Source of the DNA: Ignavibacteria bacterium
GTDB taxonomy: Bacteria > Bacteroidota > Ignavibacteria > Kapaibacteriales > UBA961
Assembly (NCBI GenBank): GCA_947491315.1
Contig: CANLII010000002.1
Coordinates: 124,001 to 188,000, forward strand
Length of the DNA stretch: 64,000 nucleotides
Direction: 5' to 3'
The notes under the pieces were generated by a model, which did not search any database, had not been told where the DNA came from, and saw only the letters and a list, made by a program, of their open reading frames with translations. Within the stretch, counting starts at the first letter, position 1; each line of letters starts with the position of its first letter. A program made the position numbers and the translations under genes. Below, in pieces: positions 10,195 through 19,378 of the stretch.

Positions 10195-11076
10195 ATGAAA
10201 ATCAGCGGTTGTACATTTGTCAGAAATGGCTTTTTACTCGGTTATCCCGTCAAAGAATCGCTTCAGTCCTTGCTTTCAATATGCGATGAAGTGGTGATTG
10301 CAGTCGGTAATTCTGAAGATGACACCCTGAAATATGTGCAATCATTGGATAATCCAAAAATTACAATCATAGAAACAAAATGGGATGATTCAATGCGAGA
10401 AGGTGGAAGAATCCTCGCGCAACAGACAAATATCGCACTCGAACAGTGCTCGGGAGATTGGATCATATATCTGCAAGCCGATGAGGTTTTGGATGAAAAG
10501 GAAATCGAATTGCTCAAAACTTCGATAGTACAGGCAGAGAAAAGACCCGAAATTGAAGGACTACTTTTCAAGTATCTTCATTTTTTTGGTGATTATGCGC
10601 ATATCGGCATGGGCAGACAATGGTATCGAAAGGAGATTCGAGCATTTAAGAATACAGGTTCAATCACCTCTTGGAAAGATGCACAAGGGTTCAGGGTCCG
10701 GGAGTCTGCATCTGTGTTTAGAAAATTACGGGTATTGGACATTCCTGTTCATGTCTATCATTATGGTTGGGTACGAAATCCTTCGGCTTTTCTCCGAAAG
10801 CAAGCGGCTTTTGGAAGATTATATCATGATGATGCATGGCTGGAAGAACATCTTCCAATATCAGAAGAATTTCCAACATGTTATGAACTTGGAGATTTTA
10901 CCGGTACTCACCCCGAAATCATGCGGGAAAGAATCAAAGAAGATGGATTATGGACCAAACATTTTGATCCCAAAAGAAGTTTGCCCAGACCTTTTGCAGT
11001 GGCTGTATGCGATGCATTCGAGCGACTAACAGGCAAGAGAGTATTTGAATATCGGAATTATGAGTTATTGCGATGA
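10195..11076 (+). CDS. Family 2 glycosyltransferase
   Basis: A GT-A fold transferase without membrane segments, likely acting at the cytoplasmic face on an envelope glycan. It begins MKISGCTFVRNG, the usual start of this GT2 subgroup, so ATG 10195 is preferred over the in-frame ATG at 10159. The nucleotide-sugar site includes CDEVVIAVGNSEDDT and LQADEVLDEKE (a DxD-like DE motif). The C-terminal part (HVYHYGWVRNP...) is typical of the subgroup. Its stop overlaps the start of the following GT9 gene (ATGA), so the two are translationally coupled. Confidence 0.85.
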   Translation: MKISGCTFVRNGFLLGYPVKESLQSLLSICDEVVIAVGNSEDDTLKYVQSLDNPKITIIETKWDDSMREGGRILAQQTNIALEQCSGDWIIYLQADEVLDEKEIELLKTSIVQAEKRPEIEGLLFKYLHFFGDYAHIGMGRQWYRKEIRAFKNTGSITSWKDAQGFRVRESASVFRKLRVLDIPVHVYHYGWVRNPSAFLRKQAAFGRLYHDDAWLEEHLPISEEFPTCYELGDFTGTHPEIMRERIKEDGLWTKHFDPKRSLPRPFAVAVCDAFERLTGKRVFEYRNYELLR

Positions 11077-12206
11077 ATCAGCGAAGAGTCTCAAGAAAAG
11101 ACATCAAACATCTTCTCGAATCACCCTTCAGAAAGTTGGGTCATATACTTGCAAAAGTCGTTTTTTCACCAAAAAAGGCGATTTATCCTTTTCATGTTTC
11201 AAAGGGAACGAAGATTCTGTTTTTACGACATGATGGTTTGGGGGATATGATTTGTACTATACCAATGTTTCAAAAAATACAAGAACATTTTCCTTATGCA
11301 GAGATACATGTCATGTGTACCAATGCAAATGTATCTTTTATTGAGTGCTGTGATTTCATCGATAATGTACACATCGTTGATAAAAATATTCAAAATTCCC
11401 CTTTTTCATTCCTTGGAGTCATACGCAATATCCGTAAGAACAAGTACGATATAATTATTAATTGTTTGACATCGAAAGCATCAAAAAATGGCATACTTAC
11501 ATCTTTACTATCACATCCTATAACCCTTAGTAGTTCTGTCTATTTTGGCAATCAATATGAAGTATATTTTTCAGCTCAATCCAAAAAAGCTGCTTCTGAA
11601 GAATCTATGTGGGATAAAATGTTGATGCTTGCAAATGAGACCTTCGGTTTGGATATAGAAACAAGTACTGTAAATCCAATACTGCCTTCAATTCAACAAC
11701 AAGTTCAAGATGCAAAAAATACAATTATGGAATTAGGTCTATCTGAAAAACCATTTATTGCTTTAAATATTTCAGTCGGACAAGCACGCAATCAATGGAA
11801 TATTGAATCGTATGTTTCATTGATCAAATATATTATTCAAACAGGAAAAGAACCTTTACTCTTTGCAATACAAAAAGATTACTATCTCATTGATTTAATC
11901 CAACAACATATTCCAAGTATACAATATTATCCAATTGGTAGGCACATCTTAGAAGTTGGTGAAGCACTGACATATGCTGCTATAACTATTTCTCCAGACA
12001 CGGGATTTCTTCATTTAGCGAGCGTAGCCAATTGTCCAATCATTGGTTTGTATTGTGCCCTTTCGGAAGATGTTAAAAATGAATGGGCACCTTTCCGTGT
12101 TCAAAATATCCGAATATTTTCAGAAACAGACAAAGTAAGTGATATTTCAGAACAATCAGTAATTGATGCTTTTGTAAAACTCGATGATATGATTAATCAT
12201 TCATAA
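11073..12206 (+). CDS. Glycosyltransferase family 9 (heptosyltransferase-like)
   Basis: GT9 enzymes add heptose or related sugars to the LPS core. The N-terminal half has the diagnostic LFLRHDGLGDMICTIPMF motif (residues ~47-64) and the C-terminal half has ISPDTGFLHLASVANCPIIGLY, which includes the Asp of the donor site. Length (377 residues) is normal. ATGA overlap with the GT2 gene implies a two-gene glycan unit. The gene is visibly richer in A and T than its neighbours, a common feature of LPS/O-antigen genes that move horizontally. It ends convergently with the SDR gene, overlapping by six bases. Confidence 0.88.
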   Translation: MNQRRVSRKDIKHLLESPFRKLGHILAKVVFSPKKAIYPFHVSKGTKILFLRHDGLGDMICTIPMFQKIQEHFPYAEIHVMCTNANVSFIECCDFIDNVHIVDKNIQNSPFSFLGVIRNIRKNKYDIIINCLTSKASKNGILTSLLSHPITLSSSVYFGNQYEVYFSAQSKKAASEESMWDKMLMLANETFGLDIETSTVNPILPSIQQQVQDAKNTIMELGLSEKPFIALNISVGQARNQWNIESYVSLIKYIIQTGKEPLLFAIQKDYYLIDLIQQHIPSIQYYPIGRHILEVGEALTYAAITISPDTGFLHLASVANCPIIGLYCALSEDVKNEWAPFRVQNIRIFSETDKVSDISEQSVIDAFVKLDDMINHS

Positions 12207-12923
12207 GTTTCCGATCCAAGGCCTGATGACGATTTCATCAATATGCGTGATTGAATCTTCATCAGTTCTTCCCTGCTCCAATGCAGAAATGATGATCTTG
12301 GCAATGGTATCCGGATCCATCATGTCATTTCCTCTATCGTTCAACATGTCTTTCGACCAAATCGGTGTGCGTGTTGCACCCGGCAGAACATCAATCACGC
12401 TGATTCCATGAGATCGTGCTTCTTCCCTGAAAGAGCGCATCATGGCAAGCGTTCCTGCTTTTGTTGCTGAATACACAGAAGCTCCATTGAATACGGTTGT
12501 TGCGGCAATGGAATGTATGCCTACAATGGTTTTCGGTCCTGTAACATTCGATAATAACTGAAATGCATATTTAACGGTATAGAATACCCCAAGAAGATTG
12601 GTGGACACCATCTCTTCTGCAATTTCATCTTTCATTTCCGCAAGATTCTCAAAATGCGCCATGCCGGCATTTGCAATAACGATGCTCAGCGAACCGAATC
12701 TTTTGCCAATTGCATCCATGCAGGCTTTTACATCTTGTACCTTTCCAATATCACCTATATAATCCATGAGAGTATTCGGAAATTGATCTGTTACATCTTC
12801 AGGAACACCTCTTCGGGAAAAGGCACAGACAATAGCTCCCTTTTGAAGGAATTGTTTTGTCAAGGAAAGTCCAATTCCTGATGAAGCACCAGTGATGAGT
12901 ACTATAGAATGTTCGATTTGCAT
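12201..12923 (-). CDS. Short-chain dehydrogenase/reductase (SDR)
   Basis: A classical SDR of 240 residues. The N-terminus has the TGASSGIG dinucleotide-binding motif (residues ~10-17), followed by NAGMAH and the catalytic YSATKAG (Tyr/Lys). It should oxidise or reduce an alcohol/carbonyl with NAD(P)H; the substrate is not evident. It is divergent from the class V aminotransferase at 12989, with a 65-base gap between them. Confidence 0.88.
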   Translation of the reverse strand: MQIEHSIVLITGASSGIGLSLTKQFLQKGAIVCAFSRRGVPEDVTDQFPNTLMDYIGDIGKVQDVKACMDAIGKRFGSLSIVIANAGMAHFENLAEMKDEIAEEMVSTNLLGVFYTVKYAFQLLSNVTGPKTIVGIHSIAATTVFNGASVYSATKAGTLAMMRSFREEARSHGISVIDVLPGATRTPIWSKDMLNDRGNDMMDPDTIAKIIISALEQGRTDEDSITHIDEIVIRPWIGNL

Positions 12924-12955
12924 GGAGAAAAAGCGCTAAAATGAATTCAAAACAA

Positions 12956-12963
12956 TAACTTTG
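12956..12963 (+). promoter_or_regulatory. Likely -7 element for the 12989-18278 gene cluster
   Basis: TAACTTTG is a full match to the Bacteroidota -7 consensus TAnnTTTG, 25 bases before the ATG at 12989. I see no TTG about 20 bases upstream, so support is partial. Confidence 0.4.
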
Positions 12964-12988
12964 CAATATACTATTTTGATGAACTCTG

Positions 12989-14074
12989 ATGCCTGACTCC
13001 AATACATTGCATTTCACTCCCGGACCTGTTCCAATCTCTGATAGAACGGGTCAAGCGATGCATGCATTACTTTATCATAAATCTGAACAATTCACGGTTG
13101 TGCATGAAGAGTTGAAAGCATCATTACGGAAGATCATCAAGACCGATGACGATATTGTGATTGCTCCTGGCTCCGGAACAACTGGAGCTGAAATTATAAT
13201 GCGTGGTTTGGTACCAAATCAATCCAAAATTCTCATGCTTGTCAATGGTCGGTTCTCCACTCGATGGACCGAATTGGGTACTGTATTTGGACATGATATT
13301 CGAACAATTACAGTTGATTGGGGTGAATCTTTTTCCGAAGAAAAACTCGAGCAATTGCTTTCTACTGAATCCTTTCATTCTATATGGATTACACATACAG
13401 AGACATCTACCGGAATCACCATTCCTCTTGAGCGTTTCTGTTCTATTATCACAAAACAGTCACCCGAAACTTTCATCATTGTTGATGCCGTGAGTAGTTT
13501 ACTTCTCGAGAATATAAACATGCAGTCATTTGGCATTGATTGTCTATTCAGTGCATCTCAAAAAGCATTGGCATCACCTCCGGGGGCTTGCATCATTGCA
13601 TTCAGCAGAAGAGCTTCAGAACATATACAAGACAATATTGAGCAAAGCAGAGTACAAGGAAGCATGGTGCATAATCTTCATAGTTTGATTCATGCCTCGC
13701 GTAATAATACACCTGCATTCACGCCTCCTCTACCAATTCTTTCGGCGCTCCACTCTTCTTGTACTCAGATACTTCTTCATGAAAATTATCAAACCCTATT
13801 GATGCAACAAGCAGTGAATATTAGGAATATGATTTCTGAATGGAGAGATTGCACGATGAATCTTGCATTTCATTCCAATGGGGTAAGTATTGTGCATCAT
13901 AGAAAATCAGAGAAGATCATTGAATCATTGAAACAAAAAGGCATTATAGTGGCTGGTGGACAAGAACAATGGAAATCAAAAGTTGTTCGAATAGGACATA
14001 TGGTTCTTTATACTGATGCAGAATTGCAACGATTGAATCATGCAATGCATGAGATATTGGAATACATTTCATGA
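12989..14074 (+). CDS. PLP-dependent class V aminotransferase
   Basis: Related to serine-pyruvate/alanine-glyoxylate aminotransferases. Motifs are the N-terminal HFTPGPVPIS, APGSGTTGAE, the Asp region VDAVSSLL, and the PLP lysine in FSASQKALASPPG. The 361-residue length fits. Possible roles are glyoxylate or serine metabolism, but the exact substrate cannot be fixed. It is the first of five genes joined by overlapping stop/start codons, beginning with an ATGA junction to rdgB. Confidence 0.87.
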   Translation: MPDSNTLHFTPGPVPISDRTGQAMHALLYHKSEQFTVVHEELKASLRKIIKTDDDIVIAPGSGTTGAEIIMRGLVPNQSKILMLVNGRFSTRWTELGTVFGHDIRTITVDWGESFSEEKLEQLLSTESFHSIWITHTETSTGITIPLERFCSIITKQSPETFIIVDAVSSLLLENINMQSFGIDCLFSASQKALASPPGACIIAFSRRASEHIQDNIEQSRVQGSMVHNLHSLIHASRNNTPAFTPPLPILSALHSSCTQILLHENYQTLLMQQAVNIRNMISEWRDCTMNLAFHSNGVSIVHHRKSEKIIESLKQKGIIVAGGQEQWKSKVVRIGHMVLYTDAELQRLNHAMHEILEYIS

Positions 14075-14685
14075 AATTATTAATCGCCTCAAATAATACC
14101 CATAAAATCGAAGAATTAGCTGGTATTTTTGCAAGTTTTTCTTTGCCGATAGAACTCATTTCTCAGAGGTCATATTTCGGTGAAGATTCGCCTGATATAG
14201 ATGAGACAGGTGCAACATTGGAAGAAAATGCATTCATCAAGGCAAAAGCTCTTTTTGAAATGACTCAAATGCCCGTGATTTCTGATGATACTGGACTCGA
14301 AGTCTATTCTCTCAATATGTCACCCGGAGTAATGAGCGCAAGATATGCCGGTGAACATGGAAATGACAAAGCGAATAGAGAAAAACTCCTCCATGAATTA
14401 ACTATGCATGACAATCGCAAAGCTAGATTCCGCACTGTTCTCCATTTCATGTCGCATGATATATCTTTTTCATCTGAAGGAATTTGTGAAGGAGTTATTA
14501 CCAAAGAAGAAGCTGGAGACCAAGGATTTGGTTATGATTCCATTTTCATTCCTGATGGCGAAGAACAGACATTTGCACAAATGGATTCATCAAGGAAAAA
14601 TGCGATGAGTCATCGCGCAAAAGCAGGAATCCAATTAAGCACAGCATTATCAGCATTGTTATCCGGCCGACATCCACATGATTGA
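14071..14685 (+). CDS. rdgB: RdgB/HAM1 non-canonical purine NTP pyrophosphatase
   Basis: It hydrolyses dITP, ITP and XTP to monophosphates and keeps deaminated purines out of DNA and RNA. Typical signatures are MKLLIASNNTHKIEE at the start, SDDTGLEV (metal-binding Asp) and SPGVMSARYAGEHG, then GDQGFGYDSIFIP and MDSSRKNAMSHRAKA. Length of 204 residues is normal. ATGA overlap with the upstream aminotransferase gene and an eight-base overlap with the next gene indicate one transcript. Confidence 0.95.
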   Translation: MKLLIASNNTHKIEELAGIFASFSLPIELISQRSYFGEDSPDIDETGATLEENAFIKAKALFEMTQMPVISDDTGLEVYSLNMSPGVMSARYAGEHGNDKANREKLLHELTMHDNRKARFRTVLHFMSHDISFSSEGICEGVITKEEAGDQGFGYDSIFIPDGEEQTFAQMDSSRKNAMSHRAKAGIQLSTALSALLSGRHPHD

Positions 14686-15277
14686 ACAAAACAGAAATCT
14701 TCTCCTTCGTATTGTGATTGCTCTTGCTTCGAATAATATGGAGCGAGTCAATGTACATCTTCAAAAAGCGCATGAATGTACTATTCCTCATGAGGAAATT
14801 TATGAGGCTATACTACAGATTCATCTCTTTGCGGGGTATCCTGCTTCCATTGAAGGACTCAATGCTTTATATTCCATATATGGTCCGATTGATACATCAA
14901 ATGAAGAATGCAATCCTGAACTTTTTGAACAGAGAGGGACACAATTATGCAAAGAGATTTATACCTCTGTCTTTGATAAAATGATGTCTAAAATGACAAT
15001 CATATCACCCGATCTAGCCCGTTGGATGATACTTGACGGTTATGGTAAAACACTTTCCCGACCAAGTTTGGATATTAGATACAGAGAACTCATCAATCTT
15101 GTCATTCTTGCTTTAGGACAATGGAGACATCAATTCATATCGCATCTCAGAGGTTCATTGAATATTGGTATTTCAATGGAGGAGATTTTGGATTCCATGA
15201 ACATTCTGCGAGAAGAAGGCACACTGTCATCCTATGAATTTGCATGCAATGTGCTAGCGGAGTATAAGACATTATGA
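14678..15277 (+). CDS. Carboxymuconolactone decarboxylase (CMD)-family protein
   Basis: 199 residues with two all-helical CMD/AhpD-like units: an N-terminal one (HLQKAHECTIPHEEIYEAIL) and a C-terminal one (RYRELINLVILALGQWRHQF). The redox CxxC of AhpD is absent from the C-terminal unit, where the Cys position reads WRH, so an AhpD-type peroxidase role is unlikely. Function unknown. It overlaps rdgB by eight bases and dacB by four. Confidence 0.75.
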   Translation: MIEQNRNLLLRIVIALASNNMERVNVHLQKAHECTIPHEEIYEAILQIHLFAGYPASIEGLNALYSIYGPIDTSNEECNPELFEQRGTQLCKEIYTSVFDKMMSKMTIISPDLARWMILDGYGKTLSRPSLDIRYRELINLVILALGQWRHQFISHLRGSLNIGISMEEILDSMNILREEGTLSSYEFACNVLAEYKTL

Positions 15278-16830
15278 GAACTCTTTTTTATGCCATTTCG
15301 GCTTTGTTCATTGCATTTTCAAACATATTTGCTCAATCCAATAAGCAAAGTTCTGATTCCATCAAGATTGACAAAAAACAACAGAATGGACAATTCGCTA
15401 TTCGGCATCTACAAGAAGATGTAGAAGATATTCTGTCAGTATCTGAACTATCGAATGCATCGATTGGTATCTCTGTCATCAATCTTGAAACTGGCGAAAC
15501 CTTTTACAAGAAAAATCCCAATATCTTATTGATTCCGGCTTCAACATTGAAGCTTTTTACCACTGCAGCAGGATTGGAAGTATTGGGTGCGGACTTTCAT
15601 TATGCCACTCGTATATATATTGATGGTATAATCAAAGATTCTGGTGAATTGGATGGTGACATCATTATTCGCGCTTCCGGTGACCCAAGTATGAGTTTGA
15701 TGTATATGAAGGATCCAAGCGTAATTTTGGATAATATTGCTCTCATACTGGATTCATTACGCATTACATCCATCAAGGGAAACATCGTTCTGGATCATGG
15801 ATATTTTGACAATGAATCATTTGGTCCGGGCTGGGCAATAGATGATATACCCTATCCATATTCAGCGCCTATTTCTGCAATATCCTTTTATGACAATAAA
15901 GTTGAATTGTCATTCAAATCCGGAGTCAAAGCAGGAGATTATTCACGCCTGACAATCATTCCCGACAATTCATATCTAAGAATTGTGAATAATGTGATGA
16001 CAGTTCAATCGAATACGCCTACGCTTTTGGAAACTGACTCTGATCCACGCTCAGGTGTCATTGATATTCAGGGAGCGGTTGCACTTCCCGATCCAATATC
16101 ATCCACTAAAAAAACAAGTGCTGATCCTTCAACTTCTATCGGTCTCAGCATAGATGATCCCGTACAATACTTTTTACATGTGTTCAAGCAAAGACTTGAA
16201 AAAATGGGAATACGAATTCGTGGCTCACTTCTTCGAAATGAATTGATAGATGGACCAATCAATTATGTTGAGTTAAAGCAGATTTTCACTCATGTATCAC
16301 CACCGATTTCTTCCATCATCAATATCATCAATACATTCAGTCATAATCTTGGAGCCGATATGCTGTTCAAGACTATGGGTAAAGAACAATTCGGCGAAGG
16401 GTCTTTTTCAAAGGGATCCGAGAGTATCAAAAAATATCTTTCCACCATTGGAATCATGCCGGAGCAATGCTCGATCGTTGATGGCTCAGGATTATCCCGG
16501 TTGAATCTGCTCAGCGCGCAACAACAAACTACATTACTGTCGAAAGTACATAGATCTGTTTATAAAGAAGTCTTCAGAGCATCACTTGCCAAACCAGGCA
16601 TGCCGGGGACTTTACATAATCGCATGCTCAAATCACTTGCACAACAACAAGTAATCGCAAAAACTGGATCCATGAATAATGTATCATGTCTCTCCGGATA
16701 TGCAAAAACCCGAGATGGCGAAGACTTAGCATTCTCCATTATGATCAATGGATTTACCATACCTGACGGAATTATTCGGAATATTCAAGACATGATTTGC
16801 ATGCGCTTGGCAAGTTTCACTCGTAAATGA
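15274..16830 (+). CDS. dacB: D-alanyl-D-alanine carboxypeptidase/endopeptidase (PBP4 type)
   Basis: A peptidase S13 penicillin-binding protein that trims or cleaves peptidoglycan cross-links in the periplasm. A signal peptide ends near residue 21 (FAQ). The catalytic motifs are all present: S90-T-L-K93, S356-H-N358 and K463-T-G465, with the ~170-residue insert between the first two that marks the PBP4 class. Length of 518 residues is within the family range. ATGA overlaps connect it to the genes on both sides. Confidence 0.95.
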   Translation: MRTLFYAISALFIAFSNIFAQSNKQSSDSIKIDKKQQNGQFAIRHLQEDVEDILSVSELSNASIGISVINLETGETFYKKNPNILLIPASTLKLFTTAAGLEVLGADFHYATRIYIDGIIKDSGELDGDIIIRASGDPSMSLMYMKDPSVILDNIALILDSLRITSIKGNIVLDHGYFDNESFGPGWAIDDIPYPYSAPISAISFYDNKVELSFKSGVKAGDYSRLTIIPDNSYLRIVNNVMTVQSNTPTLLETDSDPRSGVIDIQGAVALPDPISSTKKTSADPSTSIGLSIDDPVQYFLHVFKQRLEKMGIRIRGSLLRNELIDGPINYVELKQIFTHVSPPISSIINIINTFSHNLGADMLFKTMGKEQFGEGSFSKGSESIKKYLSTIGIMPEQCSIVDGSGLSRLNLLSAQQQTTLLSKVHRSVYKEVFRASLAKPGMPGTLHNRMLKSLAQQQVIAKTGSMNNVSCLSGYAKTRDGEDLAFSIMINGFTIPDGIIRNIQDMICMRLASFTRK

Positions 16831-18278
16831 TTTCAATGCTCGACAAAATACCCTATACAGACACCTTTTTCAGTGAATTGAATCCACATGCCATTCGATG
16901 CACGGCTTTGATGCGCGGTTTTCAAGTGCCAGATGCACATGCATTCACTTATTGTGAACTTGGATGCGGAACAGGTCATTCATTACTCATTTTTGCCTCT
17001 GCCAATCCTGATGCACTGTTTACCGGTATTGATTTCAATGAAGAACATATTGCATTTGCAAAAGAGAGAGTAGAAAAACTTGGCATAAAGAACTGCGTGT
17101 TTCAATGTGCTGATATCACGACTGTCGCATCGCTACCAGCCTTTGATTATATCGTCATGCATGGATTATATACATGGGTGCATGAACCCGTGAGAGAGTC
17201 TATTCATCGTATCATTGAAGGATCTTTGACTCAAAATGGACTTGCCTTAGTGAGCTATAATGCCTATCCAGGATGGCATGTATTTGAGCCTCTGCGGATG
17301 ATGTTTAGGGAATATTCCTTACATCTTTCCGATAATCCCTTTTATAATGCGGAACAAGGAATAGGTTTTCTTCAATGGATGCACGAAAAGCAAAGTGAAT
17401 ACATGAAAGTTGTTCCATCGGCCGGACTATTCATCGAAGAATTATCCAAACATGACATGCGATATATCATTCATGAATATTATGCCGATCATTGGACACC
17501 TTTGTGGTTCAAAGAAATGAATGTAAAAATGAATGATTCAGGTTTGACATTTGCTGGACAATTGCCGTTTTTTCTGAATATCGGAGAGATCGCATTACCC
17601 GAAGGATTTGAAGAAATACTTGATATCGGTGAAGATCTCATTCAATTTGAGATGTATAAAGATCTTATACGAAATACCATGTTTCGTTGGGATATCTATG
17701 CCAAGGGTGTCAGAGATATCGAATCCCCATTTGACCATATGCATTTTGCCAGAGTGCTTTCCCAAGAGATTTCTTTGCATGACATTGCATTGCCTGGTTG
17801 CCGGGCAATAACATTGGATGATGATTCCCATCTTCGCATCATTGGTGAATTGGAATCAGGATATTCTACAGCAAGCATGATATCTTCTTCGCTCAACCTT
17901 GATCAATCAGAAGTTCAGGATGGATTGCTCAATCTCTTGATTGCTGAACAAATCAAACCCATAGCCTGCAATGCCGCATCAGATCGTGCTTTGAAAGAAT
18001 ATACATTGATTCTCATTGCATTCCTCGAAGAAGCTATTGGCCACGATGAACATGTGATTCCTTCTCTTCATTCAGGATCAGGAATCATCATAAACAAAGA
18101 TACAGCACTCTTTCTTTTGGCTACGATTAAACATGAAGAAGATGCGATTGACTGGATTGCCGAATGGATGGAATTTCACGGCTATGGTACATTCAATATT
18201 ACACGCATTCATGCAGAAGAATCATATTCAACATTCACGACAACAATTCCATTTTGGAAACGAATGCTCATCCTCTAA
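16827..18278 (+). CDS. SAM-dependent methyltransferase with regulatory domain
   Basis: Residues ~40-160 form a class I methyltransferase domain with motif I ELGCGTGHSLLIFA and the acidic GIDFNEEHI. From about residue 215 there is a region like the methyltransferase regulatory domain (PF10119 type), followed by a C-terminal helical segment. The acceptor is unknown. The upstream overlap (ATGA with dacB) suggests an envelope or metabolite substrate, but that is inference. An alternative ATG is at 16836. No terminator is visible before asd. Confidence 0.8.
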   Translation: MISMLDKIPYTDTFFSELNPHAIRCTALMRGFQVPDAHAFTYCELGCGTGHSLLIFASANPDALFTGIDFNEEHIAFAKERVEKLGIKNCVFQCADITTVASLPAFDYIVMHGLYTWVHEPVRESIHRIIEGSLTQNGLALVSYNAYPGWHVFEPLRMMFREYSLHLSDNPFYNAEQGIGFLQWMHEKQSEYMKVVPSAGLFIEELSKHDMRYIIHEYYADHWTPLWFKEMNVKMNDSGLTFAGQLPFFLNIGEIALPEGFEEILDIGEDLIQFEMYKDLIRNTMFRWDIYAKGVRDIESPFDHMHFARVLSQEISLHDIALPGCRAITLDDDSHLRIIGELESGYSTASMISSSLNLDQSEVQDGLLNLLIAEQIKPIACNAASDRALKEYTLILIAFLEEAIGHDEHVIPSLHSGSGIIINKDTALFLLATIKHEEDAIDWIAEWMEFHGYGTFNITRIHAEESYSTFTTTIPFWKRMLIL

Positions 18279-18328
18279 AAATCACGAGAATGTTTTTGTG
18301 TTAATGAATAGAACTCAAAGTAATTACA

Positions 18329-18336
18329 TATATTTG
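18329..18336 (+). promoter_or_regulatory. Likely -7 element before asd
   Basis: TATATTTG matches TAnnTTTG and lies 43 bases before the asd ATG. No TTG is found 19-21 bases upstream, so the call is tentative. Confidence 0.35.
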
Positions 18337-18379
18337 AAAGCATTTTAATTCCGTTAATTTACTGCAGCATAAAGATCAT

Positions 18380-19378
18380 ATGGGATTCAAGATGGCAATC
18401 GTTGGAGCAACCGGTTTGGTTGGAAGAACGATACTCAAAGTATTGGAAGAAAAAAACTTCCCCGTAGATTCACTCACATTGCTTGCCTCGGAAAAATCCG
18501 CAGGAACAACAATGGAATTTCGCGGTTCGTGGCTCACCGTTCAGCAATTGAATGAGCATTCTTTTGAGTCCATAGATATTGCGCTCTTTTCGGCAGGCGG
18601 AGTACTTAGTAGTGCTTATGCACCGATTGCGGTAAATGCGGGATGTACCGTGATTGATAATTCCTCCGCCTACCGAATGGAACCCGATATACCACTTGTG
18701 GTACCAGAAGTCAATCCAGATGATGCCATGCTCCATCATGGTATCATCGCCAATCCAAATTGCTCCACCATACAATTAGTCATTGCTCTTGAACCGATTC
18801 GAAAGAAATTCGGTTTGAAACGCATGATAGTATCCACCTATCAATCTGTTTCAGGTGCCGGGCAAAAAGGTATTGATCAATTACAAGATGAATTGCTGGG
18901 TCGCATTCCTAATAATCGAATCTCATCACATCAACTTGCATTCAATACAGTTTTTCATTCCAGACCAAATGACATTCGCGGAAGTGATACCGAAGAAGAA
19001 CTCAAAATGAAAAGAGAGATTCGTAGAATCTTCTCCATGCCTGAATTACCTATTGCAGTCACATGCATACGCATTCCATCAACCGGTGGACATGGCGAAT
19101 CTGTCTATGTGGAACTTGAGAAACCATGGACCATAGATGATATCCATGAATGTCTTTCAGGATTTCCGGGTTTGACCGTGATTGATGATGCTGTGGCAGA
19201 TGCTTTCCCAACTCCTGTCATGGCAAGCGGAAAAGACGATGTATTTGTTGGACGCATTAGAAAAGATGCAGACAATCCGGCGGGTTTACAATTATGGATT
19301 GTGGCAGACAATCTTCGAAAAGGCGCTGCCACAAATGCTGTTCAAATTGCAGAATTACTCATCAAGAAATCATCATGA
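18380..19378 (+). CDS. asd: Aspartate-semialdehyde dehydrogenase
   Basis: It reduces aspartyl phosphate to aspartate semialdehyde with NADPH, the branch to diaminopimelate/lysine, threonine and methionine. The N-terminal dinucleotide motif is VGATGLVGRTIL; the catalytic cysteine is C128 in NPNCSTIQL; the substrate-binding region CIRIPSTGGHGESVYVE is conserved. The 332-residue length is normal. It overlaps manC by ATGA, and alr follows, so this looks like a cell-wall precursor operon (asd-manC-alr). Confidence 0.96.
   Translation: MGFKMAIVGATGLVGRTILKVLEEKNFPVDSLTLLASEKSAGTTMEFRGSWLTVQQLNEHSFESIDIALFSAGGVLSSAYAPIAVNAGCTVIDNSSAYRMEPDIPLVVPEVNPDDAMLHHGIIANPNCSTIQLVIALEPIRKKFGLKRMIVSTYQSVSGAGQKGIDQLQDELLGRIPNNRISSHQLAFNTVFHSRPNDIRGSDTEEELKMKREIRRIFSMPELPIAVTCIRIPSTGGHGESVYVELEKPWTIDDIHECLSGFPGLTVIDDAVADAFPTPVMASGKDDVFVGRIRKDADNPAGLQLWIVADNLRKGAATNAVQIAELLIKKSS

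Noticed and set aside
19294-19374. Longer manC frame that starts inside asd
   Set aside because: The added residues duplicate asd coding DNA in another frame and the family N-terminus MKHIALIMAGGSGERF starts exactly at 19375.
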